Assembly (NCBI RefSeq): GCF_000378045.1
Contig: NZ_KB899120.1
Location: forward strand, 1 to 41,646
DNA length: 41,646 bases
DNA from: Marinobacterium rhizophilum DSM 18822
Lineage (GTDB): Bacteria > Pseudomonadota > Gammaproteobacteria > Pseudomonadales > Balneatricaceae
Direction: 5' to 3'
The notes under the pieces: model-generated
Told to the model about the DNA's origin: nothing
Database searches by the model: none
The model's input: the letters and a program-made list of their open reading frames with translations, nothing else
Program-made: the position numbers and the translations under genes
Part shown: one piece after another, positions 27,293 to 37,728 of the stretch
Layout: the number at the start of each line of letters is the position of its first letter
Numbering within the stretch: the first letter of the stretch is position 1

Positions 27293-28314
27293 TGGCGTGC
27301 CTCCCGCACGGCAACGGCCGGTCGCCGTTCATAAACGCGCATCAGCGCCCACAGCAGCGACAGTATCAGTGCCAGCCCCAGCGGCCAGTAAAACAGTGCC
27401 TCTTGCGGGCGTACCCGTTGCTGTTCCTGCTCGCTCGGTTCCAGCCGGTCGAGCTCGGCGTACACCTGGGCCAGCTGCTCGGGGTCGCGGGCGCGGAAGT
27501 AATGCCCGCCGGTGGTCTCGGCCACCTGGGTCAGCAGCTTTTCATCGAGGTCGGCGGACGGGTTGACCCGCCGAGTGCCGAACAGGCTTTGCACCAGCAT
27601 TTCGTCGGCGCCGATCCCCAGGGTGTGAATGCGGATGCCTTCTTTGGCCGCCACCTGCGCCGCTTCCAGCGGTTGCACCTGGCCTGCGGTGTTGGCGCCG
27701 TCGGTGAGCAGAATCAGTACCCGGCTCTGCTGCGCACGGTCGGTCAGACGCTTGATCGCCAGGCCAATGGCGTCGCCGATGGCGGTCTTTTCGCCGGCAA
27801 AGCCGATGCGCGATTCATCGAGCAGCTGCACCAAGGCGTGGCTGTCAAAGGTCAGCGGCACCTGGATATAGGCGCGGGTGCCGAACAGGATCAGGCCCAG
27901 GCGATCGCCCTGGCGTCTCTCGACGAACTGGGCCAGTACCTGCTTGACTACCGTGAGGCGGTCAAGCAGCTCGCCATCCACCGGCATGTCTTCGGTGCCC
28001 ATGCTGCCGGAAATATCCACCGCCAGCAGCAGGTCGCGCCCGCTGGGGGCCACCGGCAGCGGGTCGCCGACCCACTGCGGGCGCGCTGCAGCCAGCAGCA
28101 GCGCCAGCCAGATCAGGCTCAGCAGTGCCAGGCGGGCACGCAGGTGGCGCGCAATGCCTGCGGGTGCTTTGCCATCGCTGCGCTGTAGCTGGTCAAAAAA
28201 GGGAACCTGCAGCGCCGCCTGCTGGCGCCGTGCCGGGCGGGCGAAGCGGTAGATCAGCCAGGGCAGCGGGGCCAGCAACAGCAGCCAGGGCCAGTCCAGG
28301 GTCAGCATGGCCAC
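27289..28314 (-). CDS. batA: BatA-like VWA domain membrane protein
   Basis: The 341-residue protein has two N-terminal hydrophobic segments (WPWLLLLAPLPWLIYRF; LALLSLIWLALLLAAARPQW), a VWA domain (about 90-285) with the complete metal site DISGSMGTEDM and ILLTDGANTAGQ, and a C-terminal helix (FYWPLGLALILSLLWALM). Such proteins bind partners through the metal site and are presumed targets of the MoxR ATPase encoded upstream. The start overlaps the DUF4381 gene by 13 bases, and the end overlaps batBC by four, so translation is coupled through the operon. The gene is intact. Confidence 0.9.
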   Translation of the reverse strand: MAMLTLDWPWLLLLAPLPWLIYRFARPARRQQAALQVPFFDQLQRSDGKAPAGIARHLRARLALLSLIWLALLLAAARPQWVGDPLPVAPSGRDLLLAVDISGSMGTEDMPVDGELLDRLTVVKQVLAQFVERRQGDRLGLILFGTRAYIQVPLTFDSHALVQLLDESRIGFAGEKTAIGDAIGLAIKRLTDRAQQSRVLILLTDGANTAGQVQPLEAAQVAAKEGIRIHTLGIGADEMLVQSLFGTRRVNPSADLDEKLLTQVAETTGGHYFRARDPEQLAQVYAELDRLEPSEQEQQRVRPQEALFYWPLGLALILSLLWALMRVYERRPAVAVREARQ

Positions 28315-28832
28315 CTCCGTTTATGCTGCAAAATCCAGTCGCGAGCCAGCTGCAGAACGGCATTGGTGTCGAATTCGATCGCAGCCTGGTAGGGGCCGCG
28401 CAGCAAGGCGTCGCCGGTGCTGCTGTTAAAGGCATCCAGGCCGCTGCTGTCGATCAGAAACTGGCGCCAGGCGTTATCGGTGAGCCCGGCCAGGGCCTGC
28501 TGCGGATAGGCGCTAAGCGCGGTACGGCGCAGCAGCTGGGCGACCTGGGTCAGGTAGCGCTGCCGGTCCTGGTCCTGTTGCAGCTGGCGCTGGTATTCGC
28601 TCAGCAGCGCCAGGGCGGCGCGCCGGTAGCGGTTGCGCTGTCGGCGCCGCCACAGCAGGCGGCCGGCCCAGACCAGCCCGCCCAGCAGCAGGGCGGCGAG
28701 CAGCCACCAGCCCGGCGCCGGCGGCCAGAATCCGACCTCGGACGGCAGCTGCAGATCGTGCAGCTGTTCCAGCGACGGCGGGCTGGCCGGCATCGGTACG
28801 GTGGCAGGGCCTAGCGGGGAGGGGGTGGTCAT
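28302..28832 (-). CDS. DUF4381 family membrane protein
   Basis: The 176-residue protein has a Pro-rich N-terminus, a LQLPSEVGFWPPAPGWWLLA motif leading into one membrane helix (about residues 45-64), then a basic helical cytoplasmic domain with RRTALSAYPQQALAGLTDNA and WRQFLIDSSGL. This is the arrangement of the small DUF4381 proteins found between DUF58 and batA genes in proteobacterial MoxR operons; the function is unknown. I chose ATG 28832 because it overlaps the DUF58 stop in an ATGA. The longer open frame upstream is only DUF58 sequence read in another frame. Confidence 0.85.
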   Translation of the reverse strand: MTTPSPLGPATVPMPASPPSLEQLHDLQLPSEVGFWPPAPGWWLLAALLLGGLVWAGRLLWRRRQRNRYRRAALALLSEYQRQLQQDQDRQRYLTQVAQLLRRTALSAYPQQALAGLTDNAWRQFLIDSSGLDAFNSSTGDALLRGPYQAAIEFDTNAVLQLARDWILQHKRRWPC

Positions 28833-29785
28833 GCGCGCCCCCGTGCGCCGCTGCGCTGGCCATAGAGTTGTTGCAGCAGTGTCAGCGGTGACTGTTCGGT
28901 ACTGAGGTGATGCAGCGGGATGGCCAGCCGGGTGCAGAGCTCGCGCAGGCGCTGGTCCCGCTGTGCCAGCCGCTCGCCGGGGCGGTGCAGGTCCCTCACC
29001 GCAGCACGCTGGCGGCCGTTGCCGATCCACAGATCGTCGCTGTCGGGCAGTTCGTATTCCAGCGGATCGCTGATCAGGAACAGGGTCAGGTCGCTGTGGC
29101 GGGCGAGCTGGTAAAGACGCTGTTCGCTGGCGTCGTCCAGGTCGTGGAAGTCGCTGGCGATATAGACGGCGGTGCCGGGGTGGCTGGTATGCAGTAGCTT
29201 GTCGAGCAGCTGGCTCAGGGGCGCGGGCGCCTCGGCGGGGCAGGGTGTGGACAGGCGACGGCTGAAGGCATCCAGTTGCTGCAGCAGCTCCAGCACGCTG
29301 TGGCGGCTGCGGCGCGGACGCACATCGCGGTGCTCCTGGTCGCCGAACACCAGTCCGCCGACGCGGTCGCGTCCGGCCAGGGCGATCCAGCCGAGGGTGC
29401 CGATCAAGGCGCTGGCCAGCACCGCCTTGAAGCAGTGGCGGCTGCCGAAGAACATCGGCGAGCGCAGGTCGGCGGCCAGCAGCACCGGCCGTTCGCGCTC
29501 CTCGCGGTAGACCCGCGTGTGCGGTGCCTGGCGCCGGGCGGTGACCCGCCAGTCGATGCTGCGGATGTCGTCACCGGACTGGTAGGCGCGTACCTGGTCG
29601 AAGTCGATGCCGCGGCCACGCTGGTGGGTGCGCCATTCGCCGGCCAGCGTGCTGCCGCTTCGGCGCCGGGCGTTCAGGCTCAGGCGGGCGGCGAAGCGGT
29701 GCAGCGCCACCAACTGGTCGAGCCGGGTGTAGGCGCCCTCGAGCGGGAACTGGTCGCTGGCGTCTGGGTTGAGTGGGCGATTCAT
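28829..29785 (-). CDS. DUF58 domain protein
   Basis: The 318-residue protein has the DUF58 signature GRGIDFDQVRAYQSGDDIRS followed by IDWRVTARRQAPHTRVYREE, then a VWA-like fold (VLLAADLRSPMFFGS; AVYIASDFHDLDD). It has no membrane segment, unlike some homologues. DUF58 genes sit next to moxR nearly everywhere and are thought to work with the ATPase in maturing partner proteins. It begins 13 bp after moxR, and its stop overlaps the DUF4381 start by four bases. It is complete. Confidence 0.9.
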   Translation of the reverse strand: MNRPLNPDASDQFPLEGAYTRLDQLVALHRFAARLSLNARRRSGSTLAGEWRTHQRGRGIDFDQVRAYQSGDDIRSIDWRVTARRQAPHTRVYREERERPVLLAADLRSPMFFGSRHCFKAVLASALIGTLGWIALAGRDRVGGLVFGDQEHRDVRPRRSRHSVLELLQQLDAFSRRLSTPCPAEAPAPLSQLLDKLLHTSHPGTAVYIASDFHDLDDASEQRLYQLARHSDLTLFLISDPLEYELPDSDDLWIGNGRQRAAVRDLHRPGERLAQRDQRLRELCTRLAIPLHHLSTEQSPLTLLQQLYGQRSGARGRA

Positions 29786-29798
29786 GCTGCGGCTCCGC

Positions 29799-30758
<960 letters not shown>

Positions 30759-30986
30759 GGTCGTGGCGATTCCCTGCTGAGAGCGGATGGGGCCTGTATA
30801 TGAGTCCCGGCTGTTCTTCGGCCCCTAGGCCCTATCTGGTGTTAAGTCGACAAATTTCAAGCGGTTAGTACCCGGATTTCGAGAGTAGGTTCCCTGGCGG
30901 GCGTTCATTTATAGATGCAGGTCAGCGGGCGGCGCGCCTGTTATGGTGCGGCGATATTGCAGTGCTACCTGGGCGCCTCCCCCGTC

Positions 30987-31913
30987 TTAGTTGATATCCT
31001 GCTCCGTCGATGCCGTCGCAAGTTGCTGCGCGCATGCCTCGCGAACGCAGCCGCGCAGCCAGCGATGCGCCGGGTCCGCATGCATTCGTGGGTGCCAGAG
31101 CAGTGACACGGTGACTTGCGGTGGTGCAAAGGGCAGCGCAAAACTGTGCATGTCATCACGCAGGGCGGCGGTGGTTTTTTCGGGCACTGTCGCAATCAGG
31201 TCCGAGGTTCGGGCCAGTGCGAGCGCCGCTGAAAAGCCGCCAACCATGGTGACGATCGTGCGCTCCAGTCCCAGCGATTCCAGGGCCTCATCCACCGGCC
31301 CCCGGTCGATTCCCCGCCGCGAGATGGCGATATGCCTGCCGGCCGCATAGCGGGCGGCCGTGATCTTGCCGGTGCTCAGCGGGTGCCCCCTGTGCACGAC
31401 ACCGATGAAACGATCCCGGAACAGGCCCAGGGTCCGGATCTCCGGCCCCATGGTTCTGCCCACAACACCGATTTCCAGGTCCACGGTACCATCGCGCAGT
31501 GGCGTGCTGTCCCGGTCGGGTTTGGGCACAAATCGCAGCCGCACCTTGGGTGCTTCTGCGCTGACGCGGGCTATGAGGTTCGGCCCGAAGGTTTCCACAA
31601 AGCCTTCACCGGTGCGCAGGGTGAATGTGCGCACCAGCCGTTCTGGATCGAGCGCTTCCTGCGGGCGCAGCACGGCCTGTACCTCGTCGACCAGTTGGCT
31701 CACCCGTTCGCGCAGTTCCAGCGCCCGTGGCGTAGGCACCAGGCCGCGCCCGGCCCTGACCAGCAGCGGATCGCCCGTCGCCTGGCGCAACCGTGCCAGC
31801 GCCCTGCTCATGGCCGACGGGCTGAGCCGCAGGCGTTGAGCGGCGCGCGCCACACTCCCTTCCGAGAGCAGCGCATCCAGGGTGACAAGCAAGTTGAAAT
31901 CGGGAGTCTGCAT
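30987..31913 (-). CDS. LysR-family transcriptional regulator
   Basis: The 308-residue regulator has an N-terminal winged helix-turn-helix (NLLVTLDALLSEGSVARAAQ then RLRLSPSAMSRALARLRQ; residues about 5-65) and a periplasmic-binding-like effector domain (about 90-300). I start at ATG 31913 since the DNA-binding domain begins there; the longer frame upstream runs through the intergenic region. It is divergent from the MFS exporter with about 145 bp between, the usual LysR arrangement, so it probably activates that gene in response to a compound the pump removes. A 13-bp palindrome lies between them (31960-31972). Confidence 0.9.
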   Translation of the reverse strand: MQTPDFNLLVTLDALLSEGSVARAAQRLRLSPSAMSRALARLRQATGDPLLVRAGRGLVPTPRALELRERVSQLVDEVQAVLRPQEALDPERLVRTFTLRTGEGFVETFGPNLIARVSAEAPKVRLRFVPKPDRDSTPLRDGTVDLEIGVVGRTMGPEIRTLGLFRDRFIGVVHRGHPLSTGKITAARYAAGRHIAISRRGIDRGPVDEALESLGLERTIVTMVGGFSAALALARTSDLIATVPEKTTAALRDDMHSFALPFAPPQVTVSLLWHPRMHADPAHRWLRGCVREACAQQLATASTEQDIN

Positions 31914-31959
31914 CCGCCAACCATAGCACCCAGCGGGGAATCTGACATGGCGTTCTGTG

Positions 31960-31972
31960 CACTTATTAAGTG
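31960..31972. promoter_or_regulatory. Palindrome in the LysR-MFS divergent promoter region
   Basis: CACTTA-T-TAAGTG is a perfect 6-1-6 palindrome lying 47 bp upstream of the LysR start and 87 bp before the MFS start. LysR regulators bind interrupted dyads (T-N11-A) in such positions, so this is a reasonable recognition site, found by eye only. Confidence 0.45.
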
Positions 31973-32058
31973 TAAGCCGTGCGTGTGCCGCAATATTGAG
32001 TGAACGGATATAGTACAGGGAGTTCAATGTCGACAGCAGCCAGAAGGCGGATTCCAGC

Positions 32059-33510
32059 ATGAAGCGAGCCATGACAGAAGCAGGCGCGGAGCCAACGGCA
32101 AACGGCGAGCCGACAGCGCCCGGCAGGTGGGCGCTGGGCAGCCTTGCCCTGTCGATGCTGCTGGCTTCCCTGGGCATAAGCATCGCCAATATCGCCCTGC
32201 CGACCCTGGCCGGGGCCTTCTCGGCCTCGTTCCAGCAGGTCCAGTGGGTCATCATTGCCTACCTGCTTGCCATCACCGTCATGATCGTCAGTGTCGGGCG
32301 CCTGGGTGATATCCTGGGCCACCGGCGGGTGCTGCTGGCCGGCATTATCCTGTTCACGGTGGCCTCGCTTCTGTGCGGTGTGGCCCCCACGCTCTGGCTG
32401 CTGATTGTTGCCCGCGGGCTGCAGGGCCTGGGCGCCGCCATCCTGATGGCGCTGACCGTGGCGCTGGTGCGCGAGACCACAAGCAAGGAAAGGACCGGCA
32501 GCGCCATGGGCCTGCTCGGCACCATGTCGGCGATCGGCACCGCGCTTGGACCGTCGCTGGGGGGCATCCTGCTGGCCGGGCCCGGCTGGCACGCCATCTT
32601 TCTGATCATGGTGCCGCTGGGCATCCTAAATGTCCTGCTGGCGTATCGCTACCTGCCGGTTTCCAGGCGCAAGGGCGAGGCCGGGCGCTCGGGCTTCGAT
32701 GCGTTGGGCACGCTGCTGCTCGGCCTCACGCTTGGCGCCTATGCGCTGGCCGTAACGGTTGGCGGCGGCACTTTCGATGGGCTCAACCTGGCCTTGTTGC
32801 TGGCAGCAGGCCTGGGCGGGGGGCTCTTTATCATGGCGCAGGCGAGGGCGGCATCCCCACTGATTCCGCTGGCGGCATTGCGCAATGCCCTGCTGAGCGC
32901 GAGCCTGGTGATGAACGGGCTGGTCGCGACGGTGATGATGGCGACGCTGGTGGTCGGGCCTTTCTACCTGTCGCGATCGCTCGGGCTCAGCGAGGCGCTG
33001 GTGGGCATTGTCATGTCGATCGGTCCGATAATCTCGGCATTCAGCGGTGTGCCGGCCGGGCGCCTGGTCGACCGCCTGGGTGCCCCCATCATGGCCATCG
33101 CCGGACTCGTCGCCATGGCGACCGGCGCCTTTGCGCTGTCCGCGCTGCCGGCACTGTTCGGCGTTGCGGGTTATCTGGCTGCCATTGCCATCCTGACCCC
33201 CGGCTATCAACTGTTCCAGGCGGCCAACAACACGGCGGTGATGCTGGATGTCGGCGCAGACCAACGTGGCGTTATCTCCGGCCTGCTGAGCCTGTCGCGC
33301 AATGTTGGCCTGATCACCGGTGCCGCCGTCATGGGAGCGCTGTTCGCATTCGCCTCGATGACCACCGACATCACCACCGCCCACCCGCAGGCCATCGCCG
33401 ACGGCATGCAGGTGACTTTCGCTGTTGCAGGCCTGCTGATGGTGGTTGCCCTCGGCATCGCCGCCATCAGCCGGGTGCTTGCCAGGCGCGCCGCGCTGGC
33501 GGTGTCGTGA
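32059..33510 (+). CDS. MFS exporter, DHA2 (EmrB/QacA) type
   Basis: The 483-residue protein has about 14 hydrophobic segments, the DHA2 drug:proton antiporter topology. The N-terminus is short and polar. Motif A lies in the first loop (VGRLGDILGHRRVLLAG). Motif C is GTALGPSLGGILLAGPGW, diagnostic of antiporters. The second half repeats a motif-A-like loop (GRLVDRLGAPIMAI). DHA2 pumps expel toxic organic cations, dyes or antibiotics; the substrate is not readable. AGAAGGCGG before the ATG is a fair ribosome binding site. It is divergent from the LysR gene and ends at a good terminator. Confidence 0.9.
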   Translation: MKRAMTEAGAEPTANGEPTAPGRWALGSLALSMLLASLGISIANIALPTLAGAFSASFQQVQWVIIAYLLAITVMIVSVGRLGDILGHRRVLLAGIILFTVASLLCGVAPTLWLLIVARGLQGLGAAILMALTVALVRETTSKERTGSAMGLLGTMSAIGTALGPSLGGILLAGPGWHAIFLIMVPLGILNVLLAYRYLPVSRRKGEAGRSGFDALGTLLLGLTLGAYALAVTVGGGTFDGLNLALLLAAGLGGGLFIMAQARAASPLIPLAALRNALLSASLVMNGLVATVMMATLVVGPFYLSRSLGLSEALVGIVMSIGPIISAFSGVPAGRLVDRLGAPIMAIAGLVAMATGAFALSALPALFGVAGYLAAIAILTPGYQLFQAANNTAVMLDVGADQRGVISGLLSLSRNVGLITGAAVMGALFAFASMTTDITTAHPQAIADGMQVTFAVAGLLMVVALGIAAISRVLARRAALAVS

Positions 33511-33565
33511 TCTTGATACCGGGGCGTCCCGACCACCCGTCAGGCGGGTTGCAGGCTGAGACATA

Positions 33566-33593
33566 AAAGGCCGCGTCATCCGATGCGGCCTTT
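33566..33593. terminator. Bidirectional terminator between MFS and katG
   Basis: AAAGGCCGC, a 10-base loop and GCGGCCTTT form a perfect 9-bp stem with an A-run on one side and a T-run on the other. It serves both the MFS gene (stop 33510) and the convergent katG (stop 33659). Confidence 0.8.
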
Positions 33594-33658
33594 GCTGTTG
33601 TGCGCCGGTCTGGTGCTCAGCATAAATCGAAGCAAGGGCGTTTCCCTTGCGGTGCGAT

Positions 33659-35878
33659 TCAGTTCAGGTCGAAGCGGTCCGCCGTCATCACTTTGCTCCA
33701 GGCGTTAACGAAGTCCTGCACGAACTGCTCGTTGCTGTCGCTCGAGGCGTAGTATTCCGCGATCGCGCGTAGCTCGGAATTGGAGCCGAAGATCAGGTCC
33801 ACCGGCGTGGCGGTCCATTTGACATTGCCGCTGGCGCGGTCCATGCCTTCGTAAATACCGTCGACCTTGTCGGACTTGCGCCACTCGGTCGACATATCGA
33901 CCAAGTGCACGAAAAAGTCGTTATGGAGCTGTCCGGGGCGATCGGTGAAAACGCCGTGCTTGCTGCCGTCTGCGTTGGCGTCCAGTACGCGCATGCCGCC
34001 GATCAGCACGGTCATTTCCGGCACGGTCAGATCGAGCAGTGCTGCACGCTCCACCAGTGCCTCGGCGGGCGGTCTCGGGTAACCGTCTTCCAGGTAGTTG
34101 CGAAAACCATCGGCTTTGGGCTCGAGCCAGGTAAAGGAGTCGACGTCGGTCATCTCCTGGGTGGCATCGGTCCGGCCGGGATGGAACGGTACGGTGATGC
34201 GGTAGCCCGCGTCCGCGGCGGCTTTTTCGATGGCGGCGGCACCGCCGAGCACGATCAGGTCGGCGAGCGAGACCTGTTTTTCGGGTACGTTCTTATTGAA
34301 GTCGCTCTGAATGCCTTCGAGCACCTTCAGCACCTGTGCCAGTGCCTCGGGCTGGTTGACGGCCCAGTCTTTCTGCGGCGCCAGGCGAATGCGTGCTCCG
34401 TTTGCCCCGCCGCGCATATCGGTCACCCTGAATGACGCCGCGGAGGCCCAGGCGGTTTTCACCAGGTCCGGGATGCTCAGGTCCGATTCCAGCACGGTGG
34501 CTTTGAGCGTGGCGATGTCCTGCTCGGTGATTGGCTGACTGTTGGGTTCCGGCACCGGATCCTGCCAGATAAAGTGTTCGTCGGGTGCCCAGGTACCCAG
34601 GTAGCGCGACGTGGGTCCCATATCGCGGTGGGTAAGTTTGAACCAGGCTCTGGCGAAAGCCGTTTCGAACTCGTTCGGGTTCTCAAGCCAGCGCTGTGTA
34701 ATCTCGCGATAGGCCGGGTCTTCTTTCAGCGCCAGGTCGGTAGTCAGCATGATCGGCGCGTGGCGCGCGTCTGCGTCGTGGGCGTCCGGCACCGTATCGG
34801 CCCCGGCGCCGTCTTTGGGTACCCACTGCTTGGCGCCCGCCGGGCTGGTGGTCAGCTCCCACTCGAACTCGTAGAGGTTCTGCAGGTAATTCTGGGTCCA
34901 GTGCGCCGGGCTGATGGTCCAGGCACCTTCCAGGCCACTGGTGACGGTGTCGGCGCCCTTGCCGCTACCGCACTTGTTGCGCCAGCCCAGACCCTGCTTC
35001 TCCAGCGTGGCCGCTTCCGGTTCCGCGCCCACGCACTCGGACACCTTGTGTGCGCCATGGGCCTTGCCGAAGGTGTGACCCCCGGCAATCAGCGCTACGG
35101 TTTCCTCATCGTTCATCGCCATGCGGCCAAAGGCCTGGCGAATGGCCTCTGCGGCAGCGAGCGGGTCCGGATTGCCGTGCGGTCCTTCGGGATTGACGTA
35201 GATAAGGCCCATTTCGGTCGCGCCGAACGGGGCATCCAGTTGCCGGTCACCGCTATGACGCTGGTCGGTCAGCCATTTGCCTTCCGGACCCCAGTTCATC
35301 TCCTGGGGTTGCCACTCGTCGTCGCGGCCAAAGGCGAAACCGATGATCGGAAAGCCCATGTCTTCCATGCCCAGGGTGCCGGCCAGCACCATCAGGTCGG
35401 CCCAGGACAGGGCATTGCCGTATTTCTGCTTGATCGGCTGCAGCAGTCGACGGGCCTTGTCCAGGCTGGCGTTATCGGGCCAGCTGTTGAGGGGCGCGAA
35501 ACGTTGCATACCACCGTCGGCGCCGCCGCGGCCATCGACCGTGCGGTAAGTACCGGCGGCGTGCCACGACAGGCGAATGAAAAAGGGCCCGTAGTGCCCG
35601 AAGTCCGCCGGCCACCAGTCCTGGGAGGTTCGCATCAGCGTTCTCATGTCTTGTTTCAGTGCCTCGACATCCAGCTCAGCAAAAGCCTGCGCGTAATCGA
35701 AACCGGGGCCCCGTGGGTCTGCCGAGACGGACGCGTCGCGCAGCGGCTCGATGCTCAGGCGGTTGGGCCACCAGTAGTCATTGTCCGGCATGGTTTCGGT
35801 ACCGGCCGCGTAAGACATGGCACCTATCGCACAGAGCACGGCCATCGTCAGCAGCTTTTTCGGCGTCTTGGATTTCAT
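33659..35878 (-). CDS. katG: Catalase-peroxidase with export signal
   Basis: KatG removes hydrogen peroxide by catalase and peroxidase cycles with haem b. The 739-residue protein has both halves of the duplicated fold. Active-site residues are all present: distal Arg-102, Trp-105 and His-106 in [12 protein letters not shown]; Tyr-227 in [12 protein letters not shown]; Met-255 in [10 protein letters not shown] (the Trp-Tyr-Met adduct); proximal His-268 in [11 protein letters not shown]. It starts [20 protein letters not shown], then MSYAAG, a Sec signal peptide with likely cleavage after SYA, so it should act in the periplasm like the KatP-type enzymes of some pathogens. Most KatGs are cytoplasmic. 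AAAGGGA lies nine bases before the ATG. No oxyR is adjacent. Confidence 0.95.
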   Translation of the reverse strand: MKSKTPKKLLTMAVLCAIGAMSYAAGTETMPDNDYWWPNRLSIEPLRDASVSADPRGPGFDYAQAFAELDVEALKQDMRTLMRTSQDWWPADFGHYGPFFIRLSWHAAGTYRTVDGRGGADGGMQRFAPLNSWPDNASLDKARRLLQPIKQKYGNALSWADLMVLAGTLGMEDMGFPIIGFAFGRDDEWQPQEMNWGPEGKWLTDQRHSGDRQLDAPFGATEMGLIYVNPEGPHGNPDPLAAAEAIRQAFGRMAMNDEETVALIAGGHTFGKAHGAHKVSECVGAEPEAATLEKQGLGWRNKCGSGKGADTVTSGLEGAWTISPAHWTQNYLQNLYEFEWELTTSPAGAKQWVPKDGAGADTVPDAHDADARHAPIMLTTDLALKEDPAYREITQRWLENPNEFETAFARAWFKLTHRDMGPTSRYLGTWAPDEHFIWQDPVPEPNSQPITEQDIATLKATVLESDLSIPDLVKTAWASAASFRVTDMRGGANGARIRLAPQKDWAVNQPEALAQVLKVLEGIQSDFNKNVPEKQVSLADLIVLGGAAAIEKAAADAGYRITVPFHPGRTDATQEMTDVDSFTWLEPKADGFRNYLEDGYPRPPAEALVERAALLDLTVPEMTVLIGGMRVLDANADGSKHGVFTDRPGQLHNDFFVHLVDMSTEWRKSDKVDGIYEGMDRASGNVKWTATPVDLIFGSNSELRAIAEYYASSDSNEQFVQDFVNAWSKVMTADRFDLN

Positions 35879-36180
35879 TTTTCGTTTCCCTTTTGTTGTG
35901 TTGTGGGAACGACAACAAGTACCGAGTGTATTACGTCAATTCTTTGTGCTTGTTATCGGTAACTTAGGGTATAGGCTGCCGCATTCCCCCGCTGCCAATA
36001 TAAAAATCCGAAAGGATCGATAGTTATTGTCTATCGGGAAGTTATTAACCCGGCGGGTTAAGACATGAAACAGGGATGTTTCATCATTGGCCGCAGGCCA
36101 ATGTGAACCCCACACCTGCTCCCGCAAGAGCGCAGCACGTCCGGGCACTTGCGCCTGTTTTTGTGGGGTGACGGGCAAAT
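35879..36180. other. katG upstream region
   Basis: On the minus strand TTGACG (reverse complement of 35934-35939) is a good -35 box about 55-60 bp before the katG start, but no good -10 lies 16-18 bases from it. CGATAG-(7)-CTATCG at 36018-36036 is a small hairpin or operator. The rest is AT-rich and free of genes. Confidence 0.35.
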
Positions 36181-36533
36181 TTGGGAGGGACTCTATTTGC
36201 CAGCAAGGTTGATAAATCAAGGCTTTGCCGGTGGATTGGTGACCCTGAAGTCATTCGCTATATCGGGCTCAGTCCCGTTCGGGCGGAAATGGTCCGGTCG
36301 GCAGTCGAATTGCTTGAGATCTCATCGGCACTCCCATCGGTACTCCATCGGTACAGCGGCGGCCGCTGGCGAACCCCCTGGAGTACTGCGTCTGTGTCGC
36401 GTCATCGCGCAACAAAGCTATCATTAATGCCTATGCAAGCGGCGGATACAGTATGAACGCAATAGGTGGGTTCTTCGGTCCGCACTATTCGCGGGTAAGC
36501 CGGATTATCCGCGAGGCAAAAGGCAAGACCTGA
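36181..36533 (+). pseudogene. RAYT (REP-associated tyrosine) transposase remnant
   Basis: The left part reads YIGLSPVRAEMVRS, the decayed form of YIELNPVRAGMV found in the HUH transposases of the IS200-related RAYT group. In another frame, the right part reads INAYASGGYSMNAIGGFFG and then PHYSRVSRIIREAKGKT with TGA at 36531-36533, the C-terminal DnaA-like helix-turn-helix of one RAYT subgroup. A frameshift (about 36400) separates the two, and the nuclease HUH and catalytic Tyr are missing, so the element is dead. The RAYT-associated motif overlaps its end. Confidence 0.75.
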
Positions 36534-36541
36534 CCTGCCCC
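36515..36541 (-). repeat. RAYT-associated motif, copy 3 (inverted)
   Basis: Reading the minus strand gives GGGGCAGGTCAGGTCTTGCC followed by TTTTGCC, close to the copies at 4493-4517 and 6242-6267. It overlaps the last codons of the transposase remnant, which shows what element the motif belongs to. Confidence 0.6.
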
Positions 36542-36645
36542 CATTATCTCCGGTGAGCGCTCTCGATATAGCGCGTTATGAATCGTTGGCCGGCGGCTGT
36601 CAGGATTGTAGAGGGACCATCACTTTTAAACGGGGTGTTAGAAGC

Positions 36646-37728
36646 ATGACGAAGCCGGGGATACTATCGATCTGTTTTCTGATCATCGTTGCATTGCCGC
36701 TATCAGGGTGTGAGGAGAGGGCCGAGCCTGTCGAGCAGAAGCCTTTGCGCCCCGTTAAAACACAGACCCTGGCGTTGCCTGAGGAGGGGGCCTGGAAAGA
36801 GTTCGCCGGTGTCGTTGAAGCGGCGAGAGCAGCAGATATCGGCTTTCGCGTCGCCGGCAGGCTCGAGCGTATCCTGGTGAAAGAGGGCGAGTCGGTTGCA
36901 GCCGAGCAATTGCTTGCCCAGCTTGATGCGACCGATTACGAGATTGAATTCAAAGCCAGACAGGCAGAGTTCGATCAGGCGAGCGCTGATTTCAAGCGCG
37001 GGGAGACGCTGGTTGCCAAGGGCCTGATCGCGCGTACCGACTTCGATAAGCTCAAAGCCCAGTATGAGTCTGCAAGGGCTGCGCTGGATGCTGGCCGGCA
37101 AAATATCGAATACACCTCGTTGAGGGCGCCTTTTTCCGGCAGAATCGCCGAACGCTATGTCGAGAACTATGAGGAGGTGTCGGCCCGGCAAGCGGTGTTC
37201 ACCCTGCAAGATACCGCTGAAATGAGTATCCATGTCGATATTCCAGAAAGCGTAATGATTCGAGCGCAGAGGGGAGCCGAGCCGGAGCTTTATGCACAGT
37301 TCGACCAGATCCCGCAGCGACGCTTTGCACTCTCAGTGAGGGAGGTTTCGACCCAGGCGGATCGAAGCACCAATACCTATGGGGTCACTCTGTCTCTGCC
37401 GTCGGTCGCTGACTACAACCTGCTGCCGGGGATGTCGGTTACCGTGCGGGCACGACCGGATGAGCGCCTGCTTCAGGCAGCCGAGGTGCTCTACGTACCT
37501 TCGCTGGCGGTGCTCGAGGATGGCAGAGGACGCTATGCGTTTGTGGTCAGGGAAACCGAGGCTGGGAAAGGCATCGTCGAGCGCCGCGAGGTGGTAACTG
37601 GCCAGTTGACTGGTCTTGGGCTGGCGGTGGTTTCAGGACTGGCCGTAGGTGACCGGCTGGTGATCGCCGGTATGAGCAAAATGACCCCGGGCCTGGAAGT
37701 CCGCCTGTTGCCGGGGGAGAGCCGTTGA
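36646..37728 (+). CDS. RND efflux periplasmic adaptor (membrane fusion protein)
   Basis: The 360-residue lipoprotein begins MTKPGILSICFLIIVALPLS and then GC, a lipobox with lipidated Cys near residue 22. A barrel-sandwich hybrid half (VVEAARAADIGFRVAGRLER, LVKEGESVAAEQLLAQLDAT), an alpha-helical hairpin (about residues 100-150, AEFDQASADFKRGETLVAKG) and the second half (IEYTSLRAPFSGRIAERYVE) follow, then beta-barrel and membrane-proximal domains. The adaptor bridges the inner-membrane pump to an outer-membrane channel. I chose ATG 36646 because the signal peptide begins there. Its TGA overlaps the TTG start of the pump gene (TTGA), so the two are coupled. No outer-membrane factor gene follows; a TolC-like protein from elsewhere must serve. 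Confidence 0.92.
   Translation: MTKPGILSICFLIIVALPLSGCEERAEPVEQKPLRPVKTQTLALPEEGAWKEFAGVVEAARAADIGFRVAGRLERILVKEGESVAAEQLLAQLDATDYEIEFKARQAEFDQASADFKRGETLVAKGLIARTDFDKLKAQYESARAALDAGRQNIEYTSLRAPFSGRIAERYVENYEEVSARQAVFTLQDTAEMSIHVDIPESVMIRAQRGAEPELYAQFDQIPQRRFALSVREVSTQADRSTNTYGVTLSLPSVADYNLLPGMSVTVRARPDERLLQAAEVLYVPSLAVLEDGRGRYAFVVRETEAGKGIVERREVVTGQLTGLGLAVVSGLAVGDRLVIAGMSKMTPGLEVRLLPGESR

Noticed and set aside
32373-33566. A 397-codon plus-strand frame inside the MFS gene
   Set aside because: It is the alternate frame of the exporter; its sequence is Arg/Gly/His-rich with no motif.
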